A DNA stretch of 64,000 bases from Nitratireductor sp. GTDB lineage: Bacteria > Pseudomonadota > Alphaproteobacteria > Rhizobiales > Rhizobiaceae. Both the position numbers and the translations under genes were made by a program. Position 1 is the stretch's first letter; every line of letters begins with the position of its first letter. The notes beneath the pieces were generated by a model that was not told the DNA's origin, made no database searches, and saw nothing but the letters and a program-made list of their open reading frames with translations. The stretch lies in NCBI RefSeq assembly GCF_017794765.1, contig NZ_CP051236.1, positions 2,235,111 through 2,299,110 on the forward strand, in the 5' to 3' direction. This document shows positions 27,568 to 35,991 of the stretch, in pieces.

Positions 27568-29025
27568 GTGTGGGGGCCTTTAGCCGTGCTGACGAATATT
27601 GAAGCCCGCAAGGAAACGCGCAGAGGATCTGTCCTTGAGACCGTCCAGGCTGCATTTCTGCTCGGCGTGGTGATTTTCGGTACTTGCCTTTTTGGCATTT
27701 ACACGCGCCCGCTCGATTTTCTGGCGAACGTCTGGCCCGCCAACGCCGTAATGCTCGGCCTGCTTCTGCGGTTTCCCAAAACCGCAACCCCGCTGGGTTG
27801 GCTGGGAGCGACGGCGGGCTTCATCGCTGCTGATCTGATGACCGGCTCGCCCCTGGACAAGGCGTTGATACTGACAGGTGCCAATCTCGCCGGTATCGGC
27901 GGGGCTTACACGGTTCTGCGAATGTATTCCCGCGAGGCGATCCAGCTTCAGACGCCGGAGTCTGTTCCGCAACTGATTTCTGCTATCGGGTTTGGGGCGT
28001 GCCTGGCCGGCTTTGTGGGGGCGGTCGCCAATCCTGTGCTGTTTGGCGGCAGTGCTGTTGGGGGGTGGAGCTTCTGGTTCGTCACCGAATTTGCGAACTA
28101 TGTCGCCATCCTCCCGGTCATTCTGACCGCTCGCCTGTTTTCATTCCCGCGCGGTGTGTCGACGAAGCGGCTGGCCTATCTCGGCCTACCGGTACTTTCT
28201 CTGGTTCTCAGTTGTTTTGCCAGTTTCCAGATTGGTGGTCCCGGCGCCGTCGCATTTCCCGTGCCGGCCCTCCTGTGGGCCGCGATTGTCTATCCGCGCT
28301 TCGTGACAGTCCTTTTGACATCGGTGTTCAGCTTTTGGAGCCTGATCGCGCTCTCGACCAATCTGTTCGACCGCGTGGTTGGTGTGTCGGAGGAAGGAGC
28401 GCTTGTATCGATGCGGCTCGGTGTCAGTCTGATCACCCTGGCGCCTTTGATGCTCGCCAGCGCTATGGCAAAGCAAAAAGATCTGATTGCACAATTATCC
28501 CATCTCGCGCGCCACGATCCCCTGTCCAGCCTCCTCAATCGGCGCTCGTTCGGCGAAGAGGCGCAGAAGCTTGCCCGGTACTGCGCCAAACAATGCCATC
28601 CATATTCGGCGCTGATGCTGGATATCGATCACTTCAAGTCGATCAACGACCGTTTCGGCCACGCAACCGGTGACCAGGTAATTTCGATCGCGGCGGCAAA
28701 GATCTCGGCGTGCCTGCGCTCTGGCGATATTATCGGCCGGGTAGGGGGCGAGGAATTTGCCATCCTTCTACCCAAATGTACTCGTGAACAGGCGCTTGAA
28801 GTTGCTGAGCGGATACGACGCGCTTTTGCGCAGGGGCATGTGACGCCAGACGGCGGGATCCCCATCAGTGTAACCGTGAGCGTTGGATTGGCGTCGTCGG
28901 ACGATGGTTCGGCTGATGTCGAAACTCTTATGGAAGAGGCCGACAAGGCACTTTATCGCGCCAAACATCTGGGGCGCAACCGTTCCGAGATACATGATCA
29001 GGAGCCAGGCTGGAGGTCCGCGTAA
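27568..29025 (+). CDS. Diguanylate cyclase with MASE1 sensor domain
   Basis: A 485-residue membrane protein. The N-terminal MASE1 domain spans about ten membrane helices to residue 300 (WPANAVMLGLLLRFP, MTGSPLDKALILTGANLAG). The cytoplasmic GGDEF domain follows with ARHDPLSSLLNRRSF, LMLDIDHFKSINDRFGHATG, and the active-site loop GRVGGEEFAILLPKC, a catalytically competent GGEEF. The product-inhibition I-site RSGD lies five residues before GGEEF. It should make cyclic di-GMP in response to an unknown membrane signal. The first codon is a GTG at 27568; a GTG at 27586 is an alternative. A strong terminator follows at 29263. Confidence 0.92.
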   Translation: MWGPLAVLTNIEARKETRRGSVLETVQAAFLLGVVIFGTCLFGIYTRPLDFLANVWPANAVMLGLLLRFPKTATPLGWLGATAGFIAADLMTGSPLDKALILTGANLAGIGGAYTVLRMYSREAIQLQTPESVPQLISAIGFGACLAGFVGAVANPVLFGGSAVGGWSFWFVTEFANYVAILPVILTARLFSFPRGVSTKRLAYLGLPVLSLVLSCFASFQIGGPGAVAFPVPALLWAAIVYPRFVTVLLTSVFSFWSLIALSTNLFDRVVGVSEEGALVSMRLGVSLITLAPLMLASAMAKQKDLIAQLSHLARHDPLSSLLNRRSFGEEAQKLARYCAKQCHPYSALMLDIDHFKSINDRFGHATGDQVISIAAAKISACLRSGDIIGRVGGEEFAILLPKCTREQALEVAERIRRAFAQGHVTPDGGIPISVTVSVGLASSDDGSADVETLMEEADKALYRAKHLGRNRSEIHDQEPGWRSA

Positions 29026-29320
29026 ATCTTGTCCCTGGCCTGATCGTACAGGCGCAGCCGACGGATAGTGACGACTTTCCTCACAGAAGCTCTTGCATTG
29101 CATGCCACGCAACACCATCTCCTGGCGAGCGGTGGTTGAACCGGCGTGGGACGTCCTGCAAGATATGTGGTGAGGTTCCCCGGAAGATCACTGTATTCGA
29201 TCCGAACGACCCCGTGGTGACCGTGAAGGTACCGGCACCCGGTGGCTCTCAGGAACGAAGGAAGCGGGCCGGGGCCCGCTTTTTTGCTTTTCAAAGCACG
29301 TCAGATCATGCAGGCGGAGG
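29026..29320. other. Intergenic region after the diguanylate cyclase gene
   Basis: No gene can be supported. A short plus-strand frame with CKICG and VFDPNDPVVTVKVPAP looks coding-like around 29145-29240 but lacks a proper start and runs into the terminator at 29263-29285. It may be a decayed fragment. Confidence 0.35.
29263..29285 (+). terminator. Strong intrinsic terminator
   Basis: Stem AGCGGGC / GCCCGCT with loop CGGG and six T residues (29280-29285). It is about 240 bases after the cyclase gene, so it may end that transcript or a separate short RNA. Confidence 0.8.
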
Positions 29321-29560
29321 CTACAGGCCGAGCAGGGCCTTTGCTTCCTCAAGGCTCGACATGGATGCGTCGTGATCGCCGGCCTTGTGCTGTTCCTCGC
29401 CCATTGTCCGCAGTTCCTTGACACGAGCCGTATCGCTCTCTGACAGCGAGGCTGTCTGCATCGCCTGATCGATTTCGCTCATCAGGCTGGGGCATGCATG
29501 CGCAAAAGCCGCTGCCGGCCATAGGCCGATCAGCGCAGCAAGAAGTGCATAGGGTTTCAT
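29321..29560 (-). CDS. Small secreted hypothetical protein
   Basis: 79 residues from the ATG at 29560, with GGAGGATATC immediately upstream (strong ribosome binding site). Signal peptide MKPYALLAALIGLWPAAAFA, then a helical, charged mature part: MQTASLSESDTARVKELRTM and HKAGDHDASMSSLEEAKALL. The C-terminal helix pattern recurs in Rhizobiales periplasmic small proteins of unknown function. A single cysteine lies near the mature N-terminus (HACPSLM). Confidence 0.7.
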   Translation of the reverse strand: MKPYALLAALIGLWPAAAFAHACPSLMSEIDQAMQTASLSESDTARVKELRTMGEEQHKAGDHDASMSSLEEAKALLGL

Positions 29561-29693
29561 GATATCCTCCATGTCGCCACACGCTTGAAGCTTCAAGTGC
29601 GGCGAGACCAGCGATCTTACACCCATTCTGCTCCTGGTACCAATCGGAGATGTGATTGCTGCTGTGGGTGCCGGGCGACCCGTGCATAGGGAG

Positions 29694-29725
29694 AAAAAAA
29701 AGCCCCGCAATCTGGATCGCGGGGC
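29694..29725 (-). terminator. Terminator of the TadE/TadG pair
   Basis: On the minus strand GCCCCGC / GCGGGGC with a ten-base loop, followed by eight U residues. It lies 26 bases after the TadG-like gene. Confidence 0.9.
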
Positions 29726-29751
29726 AGGCGGCAACTCATTGTGCCTGGGAG

Positions 29752-31515
29752 CTACTGCACGAGCACCGGGCGTTTGCAGCTGACGCCGGTGACCCTTACA
29801 TCGGCTTCGCCGATCTTCACACCAGCCAGCGCAAGCACATTGTAAAGGAGTTCGTCGATCGGTTCCGAGAGGCTTGAGAGGAGCGCCTTGACGGTGCCCT
29901 TCACAAGCGTGGTGTTGAGGAGCGTTCCGCCGAGAAGCGACCCGCCCAGAACTTCTACGTCGAGATGGAGGTTTTCGAGCAGTGAACTGGTTGTCGAGCC
30001 CAGAATGTCCCGTGTTGATACGCTCCTGATGCGTCCTTGCCGGATATCCGAACTTGAGAAGCGCAGCCGTGTCGGTTGCATGTTCTGCGTTTCAACATGC
30101 GCCTTGCCGTTGACCGATACGCTCAAGATGCCTCCAACGTCGATCATCCTGGCGGGACTGACCCGAGCCTGATCCGAAAATGTCGACAAAGTACGGTCAT
30201 CAACTTCACCGAGCGCGATCTCCAACACTCCCGGCATCGCGTCAACAGAGACACTGCCTTTATTTGGCTGCGAGGGGCTGCATTGGATATCGGCGATGCG
30301 TGCCTCGGCATGCGCCACTTCCACATAGAGCGGAATCCGTAGCTTCGTTTTCAGGACCACCAGGTCGATACCGACTTCAAACGAGACCTTCAGGCGCGTT
30401 TGTGCCGTTCGTACGGCTGTGCCGATGGGCGCCAGCGCATGGCTGGGCGTTCCGGCGGGTGGTTCACCGATTGCAAGCTTGACCGAAAGATTGGTGAGCG
30501 GAGAGAGATTTAAGCCGGCATCGACTGCAACCTGATTGTCACCATTGGCAAGTGCGGCAGCCATGGTAATCATTTCAAGCGCTGCAATCCTCATCTCCCA
30601 GGGAGCAGTGGTGGCTATGCTCAGCGCGCCAATTGCATCGAGGTTCAGAAGCTGCTCCAGCCTGATGGTATTGCTGTTCTTCGCGGTTGCCGTCTCGAGT
30701 GTCCTGAGGACACTCTGAACCGTTGGCGGCACGCCGCTCGTCAAGCGCATGGTTGACAGCAATTCAGGCAGGGTAAGGTCGGTTTCGAGTATCTGGCTGT
30801 ATGTCAGGCCGGTCAGATCCAGGCGTGTTGCCAGAGACTGCATGAAGGAAAGGATATCGATGTCGGCGTCGAGCAATCCCTCATAGTCCATCGCTTTCAG
30901 CGAGATCGTCGTGCCGAGCAGACCGCCAAGCAGGCCGTTCAATAGACCTTCGTTGAGGCTTGCAAGACGGGATCCGACCGAGAAACCCGCGAGCTTTTCT
31001 GCTGATGCGGTACCGACCGCAGACAATTCCGGCGGGTCGGCGAATATCGCACCGAAATACAGGTCACCGCGTTTTCTGATCGTCACCCTTGCGGCGTCAG
31101 GCGACGTTTCCATCTCCACAAAGCGTAGACTGGTGGCAATGGAGGGGTCGGGATAGTAGCGTCCGCGCACCAGGCGCGCGATGCCGTGTTTTTCCTGCTC
31201 TATATACTCATCGGCGGACAGGTAGCGACCATCGAGCAGAAGTCCCTCGTCGGTCTCGAGAGCGATCTCCTGGTTATTGAGAGAGAAAAACTGGGCGACG
31301 GCTTTCTCAGCCCTGGCTATATCAGCAGCTGCAACGATCGAAGCGAGGTCGGCTGTCTTCTGAAGCTTGCGGTCTTGCAGGGTGAGATTACCATAGTCCA
31401 CCCCCAGTGCCACACAGCCAATCATGATGGGGACAAACAGGGCGAACAGTGTTGCGACATTTCCGCGGCGATCGTTGGCGAACCTGCTGATGTGTGAAAA
31501 GCGGGTTCTGGGCAT
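29752..31515 (-). CDS. TadG-like pilus-assembly / envelope protein
   Basis: A 587-residue protein with a TadG N-terminus: DRRGNVATLFALFVPIMIG and VDYGNLTLQDRKLQKTADLAS, a membrane anchor at about 18-40 followed by the conserved pseudopilin-like motif. The large extracytoplasmic remainder is rich in beta-type and leucine-rich sequence with no von Willebrand motif that I can see. TadG proteins help Flp/Tad pilus assembly or anchor. The ATG follows the TGA of the TadE-like gene after one base, with AGGAGGG inside that gene's end, so the pair is coupled. No other tad/cpa genes are in the window. Confidence 0.8.
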   Translation of the reverse strand: MPRTRFSHISRFANDRRGNVATLFALFVPIMIGCVALGVDYGNLTLQDRKLQKTADLASIVAAADIARAEKAVAQFFSLNNQEIALETDEGLLLDGRYLSADEYIEQEKHGIARLVRGRYYPDPSIATSLRFVEMETSPDAARVTIRKRGDLYFGAIFADPPELSAVGTASAEKLAGFSVGSRLASLNEGLLNGLLGGLLGTTISLKAMDYEGLLDADIDILSFMQSLATRLDLTGLTYSQILETDLTLPELLSTMRLTSGVPPTVQSVLRTLETATAKNSNTIRLEQLLNLDAIGALSIATTAPWEMRIAALEMITMAAALANGDNQVAVDAGLNLSPLTNLSVKLAIGEPPAGTPSHALAPIGTAVRTAQTRLKVSFEVGIDLVVLKTKLRIPLYVEVAHAEARIADIQCSPSQPNKGSVSVDAMPGVLEIALGEVDDRTLSTFSDQARVSPARMIDVGGILSVSVNGKAHVETQNMQPTRLRFSSSDIRQGRIRSVSTRDILGSTTSSLLENLHLDVEVLGGSLLGGTLLNTTLVKGTVKALLSSLSEPIDELLYNVLALAGVKIGEADVRVTGVSCKRPVLVQ

Positions 31516-31516
31516 G

Positions 31517-31945
31517 TCACAGCCCTCCTAACCGGATCGTCGAGTACCCCACAATTTCCTTGTCGGGCATCACGTAGGAATAGAGCGACCAGATCGGCAG
31601 GTCGCTGGCATCGTATTTGACGGAAACGGTAAACTGGTTGGGGTTACCGGCATCGTCCGCGACCTGGATGTCGAACTTTTTCGTGTCGATGAATGGATGA
31701 TCGGTCATCGACCGTTGGATGAAATCACGCGCCAGCGTTTGCCTCTCCATCTGAGAGAGCCCCGCGACTGCAACACGGGCGGCATCAGCGCTGACCTGCT
31801 GTACGGAATGAGCGGCGCTTAGATAGATCCCGTAAGCAATCATCGAAAAAACGGTGAGAAAGAACACCGGCGCAATAATGGCGAATTCAAGCGCTGCTGT
31901 GCCGTCTGATCGGTGGAAAAATTTTACGAAATATCTTTTGTCCAT
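31517..31945 (-). CDS. TadE-like pseudopilin
   Basis: A 142-residue TadE-family protein. After a short basic leader (MDKRYFVKFFHRSDG) comes TAALEFAIIAPVFFLTVFSM, the TadE motif with glutamate at the start of the hydrophobic helix, as in prepilin-like proteins. A periplasmic domain follows. The ATG at 31945 is chosen because GGGAG lies eight bases upstream; an ATG five codons earlier is possible. Partner of the TadG-like gene just downstream. Confidence 0.83.
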   Translation of the reverse strand: MDKRYFVKFFHRSDGTAALEFAIIAPVFFLTVFSMIAYGIYLSAAHSVQQVSADAARVAVAGLSQMERQTLARDFIQRSMTDHPFIDTKKFDIQVADDAGNPNQFTVSVKYDASDLPIWSLYSYVMPDKEIVGYSTIRLGGL

Positions 31946-32398
31946 TTCCAGTACTCCCAAGCCCGAGAACAGGATTGATGAGCAGAAATAAACAAAGATT
32001 AAACACGAGATCCTTGTTTTATTACTAGAGATTGTACCTGCCAGGTTGTGGATTTTTTAAAAGCAACCGCTGAGTTGTGCGGACATTTTTTCTTCAAGGC
32101 AACTCTGGGTTACACAATTTTGATTTGTATTTTTGTACTATTTCGAAAAGTTCGGGTTTTGTGGGATTCTTTTGAGTGCGCCTGGATCGGGAATATCACC
32201 TTGAGATTGCAAAATTCAGATAGCAGTTTCGCGCAAGCAGTTTCGATCTGACAAAAAGAAGACATCATTCTCAAAAAGCAGAGGTTGTAAAAAAAATCGA
32301 AAAGTTTTGTAAATGTGAGAGTAAATCCCGAAATGGTTGCAAAAAGCACCAGGGAGGCGGAAGGATTGGTGGTTGACGATGGGTCAAGCGCCGCATCC
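31946..32398. other. AT-rich intergenic region upstream of the TadE/TadG pair
   Basis: About 450 bases of clearly AT-richer sequence than its surroundings, with T- and A-runs. It should hold the promoter of the TadE gene and the 3' end of the YcaQ-type transcript. A 67-codon plus frame from GTG 32048 has one hydrophobic span but poor initiation signals; I do not call it. No Flp pilin gene was found here. Confidence 0.45.
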
Positions 32399-33598
32399 TC
32401 ATTTGATAGGACCCAATTGCTGCGCCAGGTTTCCGCGAGGCATGACGAGAACCGAATCCAGGTCGAGCCAATGCGCGAGACGCTCAAGCTCCCGGCGCAG
32501 CGCTTCCGCCGTGTGGGCGGGGGCCTTGGGCTCTGCATGGCTCGACTGAACGAGCAGAACCCGTTCTTTCCGATCCGCCTTGAGATCCACACGCGCCGCG
32601 ATGCGATCCCCCAGAAGAAAAGGCAGAACGTAATAGCCATGCTCGCGCCTGTGAGCGGGAGTATAGATTTCGATCCGATAGCGAAAGCCGAAGATGCGTT
32701 CGGCCCGGTCGCGCTCCCAGACGACTGGATCGAAGGGTGCGAGCAGCGCGGCCCGATCGATGCGCCGCGGCAGCTGCGCGTCCTTGTGAAGGTATGCAGC
32801 GTGGCGCCAGCCGCGGATCTCCACGGGATACAAGACACCATCCTCGACGAGCTCGGCGACACGCGCCTTGGATACATCGGGTTTCAGTCGAAAATAGTCC
32901 CTGATGTCCGGCTCGCTGGCAACGCCGAGCGCGCGCGCCGCTATGTTGACCAGAGCACGCTGTGCGTCATCTTCTCGTGGAGTGGGGGCATCGAAAACAT
33001 CGCGCGGCAACACACGCTCGGGGAGATCGTAGAGACGCTCAAAGCTTGGTCGGCGGGAATGGGTGGTGATACGACCGCACCAGAAAAGCCACTCGAGCGC
33101 TTTTTTGGTTTCGCTCCAGCCCCACCAGCCGCCGCTTCCGCTTTCCCCATCAAGTTCGGAAGCAGCCAGCGGTCCTCGGCTCTCCACCTCTTTGTATAGA
33201 CGTTCGACGAGCTCTCTTTTCTCGCGAGCGAAATGGACGAGCCCCTTGTAGACGCCTTCACCGCGCCGCGCGCGCTCCATTCGCCAGCGCAGAAAGGGCT
33301 GAAGTTCAACCGGCAGGAGCGAGGCCTCATGGGCCCAGTATTCAAACAGCATGCGCGGTTTTTTCGCGTGGGCTCTCTGCAGAACCTCCACCGGATAGGG
33401 TCCCAGACGTGCATAAAGCGGCATGAGGTGTGCGCGGGCTACCACATTGACCGAGTCGATCTGTAGCAAACCGGTGCGGGCCAGCGTACGCCGAATATGA
33501 TGACGGGTAATGGGCCCCCGGGGGCGTGATGTGGAAAATCCCTGGGCGCCGAGGGCAATTCGCCGCACCTCTGCCGGTGTGAGTCGCTCTCTTCGCAT
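32399..33598 (-). CDS. Winged-helix DNA glycosylase-like protein (YcaQ/AlkX family)
   Basis: A 399-residue protein of the HTH_42/YcaQ family, glycosylases that unhook DNA interstrand crosslinks. The signature QxD motif is present in LLQIDSVNVVARAHLMPLYA (near 45-65), matching the catalytic segment of E. coli YcaQ. Other conserved blocks are LFEYWAHEASLLPVE, TKKALEWLFWCGRI, and the C-terminal APFDPVVWERDRAERIFGF and YYVLPFLLGDRIAARVDLK. Start ATG 33598 with GGGGAAG upstream. Stand-alone gene, divergent from the nuo operon. Confidence 0.87.
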   Translation of the reverse strand: MRRERLTPAEVRRIALGAQGFSTSRPRGPITRHHIRRTLARTGLLQIDSVNVVARAHLMPLYARLGPYPVEVLQRAHAKKPRMLFEYWAHEASLLPVELQPFLRWRMERARRGEGVYKGLVHFAREKRELVERLYKEVESRGPLAASELDGESGSGGWWGWSETKKALEWLFWCGRITTHSRRPSFERLYDLPERVLPRDVFDAPTPREDDAQRALVNIAARALGVASEPDIRDYFRLKPDVSKARVAELVEDGVLYPVEIRGWRHAAYLHKDAQLPRRIDRAALLAPFDPVVWERDRAERIFGFRYRIEIYTPAHRREHGYYVLPFLLGDRIAARVDLKADRKERVLLVQSSHAEPKAPAHTAEALRRELERLAHWLDLDSVLVMPRGNLAQQLGPIK

Positions 33599-33968
33599 AT
33601 GCCTGCGTTCTTCCCCGCCATTCGCTTTGTAACAGACCTAACCAGTCGGCCAGGCGGATGCCACCCGATTGTTCCAAAGCAGCGGAGTCTCCTGACAGAA
33701 AGGAGAGGGCGCTTTACAGGCGGATTTTGTGCGTTATCTGCGCTGTGGCGGAACGCCGGAAGGGGCGCTGTTTGTGAACAACGGCGGATATGCGTGCGAC
33801 AATGCCGCAATCTGGCCAAGGTTTGACTTGCGTCGCCAAGCGCCCTGCGCTAACCCTCGCCGCGTTGCAACATGAGCCTAGCCTTGCTGCCTTGGCCGTA
33901 GGCGCAAAATCCCGGTCTCGGGCCTCGATACGCAGCCTCGCCCGCGGCGGGCAACGGAAAGTCGGACC
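33599..33968. other. Upstream region of the nuo operon
   Basis: 370 bases between divergent genes. TTTGACTTGC near 33821-33830 could be a -35 region for the nuo promoter, but no convincing -10 at the right spacing is visible. No small gene is supported. Confidence 0.4.
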
Positions 33969-34334
33969 ATGAATGAGCTTCTGAGTTCATACCTACCTAT
34001 CGTTATTTTCATCGGCGTTGCGCTTGTCGTCGCTCTTGCGCTGGTGGTTGCGCCATTCCTGGTGGCCTATCGCAATCCGGATCCTGAGAAGCTGTCGGCC
34101 TATGAATGCGGTTTCAACGCGTTTGATGATGCCCGCATGAAGTTTGACGTGCGTTTCTATCTGGTGGCGATTCTGTTCATCATCTTTGATCTGGAAGTGG
34201 CCTTCCTCTTCCCGTGGGCGGTGGCGTTCGGAGATATCGGCTGGCTCGGCTTCTGGTCGATGATGGTGTTCCTCGGAATTCTCACCATCGGCTTCATTTA
34301 CGAATGGAAGAAGGGAGCGCTGGAATGGGACTGA
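33969..34334 (+). CDS. nuoA: NADH-quinone oxidoreductase subunit A
   Basis: A 121-residue membrane subunit of complex I with three helices. Conserved blocks are [20 protein letters not shown] (the loop with the conserved cysteine) and [17 protein letters not shown]. First gene of a 14-gene nuo operon. The stop overlaps nuoB by ten bases, giving coupled translation. Confidence 0.97.
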   Translation: MNELLSSYLPIVIFIGVALVVALALVVAPFLVAYRNPDPEKLSAYECGFNAFDDARMKFDVRFYLVAILFIIFDLEVAFLFPWAVAFGDIGWLGFWSMMVFLGILTIGFIYEWKKGALEWD

Positions 34335-34900
34335 ACAACGACACGCTTGTAGCGCCCCGGCCCAAGGGATTGATCGATCCGAACACCGGCAACCCGGTCG
34401 GTTCGGATGATCCTTTCTACACAGGCATCAACAACGAACTCTCCGACAAGGGCTTTCTCGTCACCTCGTCCGAGGCTCTCATCACTTGGGCGCGCACCGG
34501 ATCGCTCATGTGGATGACCTTCGGTCTGGCATGCTGCGCCGTGGAGATGATGCACATCTCCATGCCGCGCTACGATGCAGAGCGTTTTGGCATCGCGCCG
34601 CGTGCGTCACCGCGCCAGTCCGACGTGATGATCGTCGCGGGAACGCTGACCAACAAGATGGCGCCGGCGCTGCGCAAGGTCTATGACCAGATGCCCGAGC
34701 CGCGCTACGTCATCTCCATGGGCTCGTGTGCCAATGGCGGCGGTTATTATCACTATTCCTATTCGGTGGTGCGCGGCTGCGATCGCGTCGTGCCTGTCGA
34801 TATCTATGTGCCCGGCTGCCCGCCCACGGCGGAAGCGCTGCTTTACGGCATTCTTCTTCTGCAGAAGAAGATCCGTCGCACCGGCACGATCGAACGTTAG
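34325..34900 (+). CDS. nuoB: NADH-quinone oxidoreductase subunit B
   Basis: A 191-residue peripheral subunit that carries the terminal [4Fe-4S] cluster N2, next to the quinone site. Cluster ligands are [11 protein letters not shown] (tandem cysteines), [17 protein letters not shown] and [15 protein letters not shown]. The ATG at 34325 ([15 protein letters not shown]) lies inside the end of nuoA. Confidence 0.98.
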   Translation: MGLNNDTLVAPRPKGLIDPNTGNPVGSDDPFYTGINNELSDKGFLVTSSEALITWARTGSLMWMTFGLACCAVEMMHISMPRYDAERFGIAPRASPRQSDVMIVAGTLTNKMAPALRKVYDQMPEPRYVISMGSCANGGGYYHYSYSVVRGCDRVVPVDIYVPGCPPTAEALLYGILLLQKKIRRTGTIER

Positions 34901-34908
34901 AGGCGGAT

Positions 34909-35511
34909 ATGAGCGAAGCGCTGAAGGACCTGGCGGCCTACGTCACGGAAAAACTCGACGCGCAGATTCAGGATGCGGTCGTTGCCTATGGCGAACTGAC
35001 CTTCCTGGTCGAGCCGGGCGACATCGTGGATGTGCTCAATTTTCTGAAGAACGATGTGCAATGCCAGTTCTTCGCTTTCATCGACATTTCGGGAGCGGAC
35101 TACCCCTCGCGGCAAAAGCGTTTCGAGGTGGTGTACCATCTTCTGTCGCCGCGCCAGAACCAGCGCGTCCGGGTAAAGCTGTCGACGGATGAGGACACAC
35201 CCGTGCCTTCGGCCATCGAAGTGTTTCCCGCGGCTAATTGGTTCGAGCGCGAAATCTATGACATGTACGGTGTCCTTTTCACAGGCCACCCGGATCTGCG
35301 GCGCATCCTCACCGACTACGGTTTCGAGGGCCACCCGCTGCGCAAGGACTTCCCTCTGACCGGCTTTGTCGAGGTTCGCTACGACGACAATCTGAAGCGT
35401 GTCGTCTACGAACCCGTCGAGCTGCGGCAGGAATTCCGCAATTTCGATTTCCTTTCGCCATGGGAGGGGACGGATTACGTTCTGCCCGGCGATGAGAAGG
35501 CGAAAGAGTGA
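34909..35511 (+). CDS. nuoC: NADH-quinone oxidoreductase subunit C
   Basis: A 200-residue 30-kDa subunit of the peripheral arm, starting [16 protein letters not shown]. Signature ERE-x-YD-MYGV is present as [20 protein letters not shown], followed by [20 protein letters not shown]. It stands as a separate gene, not fused to nuoD. Eight bases follow nuoB; downstream the operon is interrupted by the four-helix-bundle cassette before nuoD. Confidence 0.97.
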   Translation: MSEALKDLAAYVTEKLDAQIQDAVVAYGELTFLVEPGDIVDVLNFLKNDVQCQFFAFIDISGADYPSRQKRFEVVYHLLSPRQNQRVRVKLSTDEDTPVPSAIEVFPAANWFEREIYDMYGVLFTGHPDLRRILTDYGFEGHPLRKDFPLTGFVEVRYDDNLKRVVYEPVELRQEFRNFDFLSPWEGTDYVLPGDEKAKE

Positions 35512-35516
35512 AGGAA

Positions 35517-35551
35517 AGCGAATAGGGAGTAGCGAATAGCGAATAGAGAGG
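35517..35551 (+). repeat. Left heptamer array (AGCGAAT units)
   Basis: Five consecutive 7-bp units, three exact AGCGAAT and two variants (AGGGAGT, AGAGAGG), starting five bases after the nuoC stop. Strict period of seven. Confidence 0.85.
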
Positions 35552-35556
35552 CTCGG

Positions 35557-35925
35557 TTGACGATCAACTCGTACAGGGACCTTCTGATATGGAAAGCAGC
35601 GATGGATTTGGCTACGGACTGCTATCGTGCAACCAGCGACTTTCCAAAATCAGAGATTTACGGCCTTACGAGCCAGATCAGACGGTCAGCCGGTTCGGTG
35701 CCGGCGAACATTGCTGAAGGGCATGGGCGTGAACTTACCGGAGCTTTCATTCAGTTTCTGCGTGTCGCGCAGGGTTCGCTCAAGGAATTAGAGACGCATC
35801 TGATGTTGGCGTCGCGCTTGAATATGTTGGAAGAAGGCAGGCTGCAGGAATTGCTCCAGGCGGCTGAAGAGATTGGAAAGATGATCAGATCAATGATCCG
35901 GCGACTACAGGAAAAATCGGCATGA
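35557..35925 (+). CDS. Four-helix-bundle protein (S23 / 23S rRNA intervening-sequence type)
   Basis: A 122-residue helical protein beginning with TTG (read as Met): TINSYRDLLIWKAAMDLATD. Family hallmarks are DLLIWKAAMDLATDCY, the FPKSEIYGLTSQIRRSAGSVP block, NIAEGHGRE, and FLRVAQGSLKELETHLMLA. Related proteins are found in intervening sequences of 23S rRNA genes, in diversity-generating retroelements (Avd) and scattered between ordinary genes; they form positively charged pentameric barrels that bind nucleic acid. GAGAGG precedes the TTG. Its place inside the nuo operon means it is co-transcribed with complex I genes. It has no evident link to complex I. Confidence 0.88.
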   Translation: MTINSYRDLLIWKAAMDLATDCYRATSDFPKSEIYGLTSQIRRSAGSVPANIAEGHGRELTGAFIQFLRVAQGSLKELETHLMLASRLNMLEEGRLQELLQAAEEIGKMIRSMIRRLQEKSA

Positions 35926-35939
35926 CGGGATCGCTTTCT

Positions 35940-35967
35940 ATTCGCTATTCGCTATTCGCTATTCGCT
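35940..35967 (-). repeat. Right heptamer array (inverted, ATTCGCT units)
   Basis: Four perfect tandem ATTCGCT units, the reverse complement of the left array, with a degenerate unit just before. It ends 24 bases before nuoD. Left and right arrays could pair to form a long RNA stem in the nuo transcript. Confidence 0.88.
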
Positions 35968-35991
35968 CTGGCCGCGAAGGGGCCATGCGTC

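Larger units (their letters stand above)
35515..35967 (+). mobile_element. Putative insertion cassette between nuoC and nuoD, bounded by inverted heptamer arrays
   Basis: A segment of about 450 bases with one small gene, bounded by arrays of a 7-bp unit in opposite orientations. Left (35517-35551): AGCGAAT, AGGGAGT, AGCGAAT, AGCGAAT, AGAGAGG. Right (35940-35967): four perfect ATTCGCT units, the reverse complement. The rest of the operon is tightly spaced, so this 480-base gap is exceptional. No transposase is encoded, so mobility is inferred. Confidence 0.6.

Noticed and set aside
29136..29375. 79-codon plus frame with CKICG after the diguanylate cyclase
   Set aside because: TTG start without ribosome binding site and reads through a strong terminator; at most a decayed fragment.
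35517..35967. CRISPR array
   Set aside because: The repeats are 7-bp direct tandems without spacers, and no cas gene is present.
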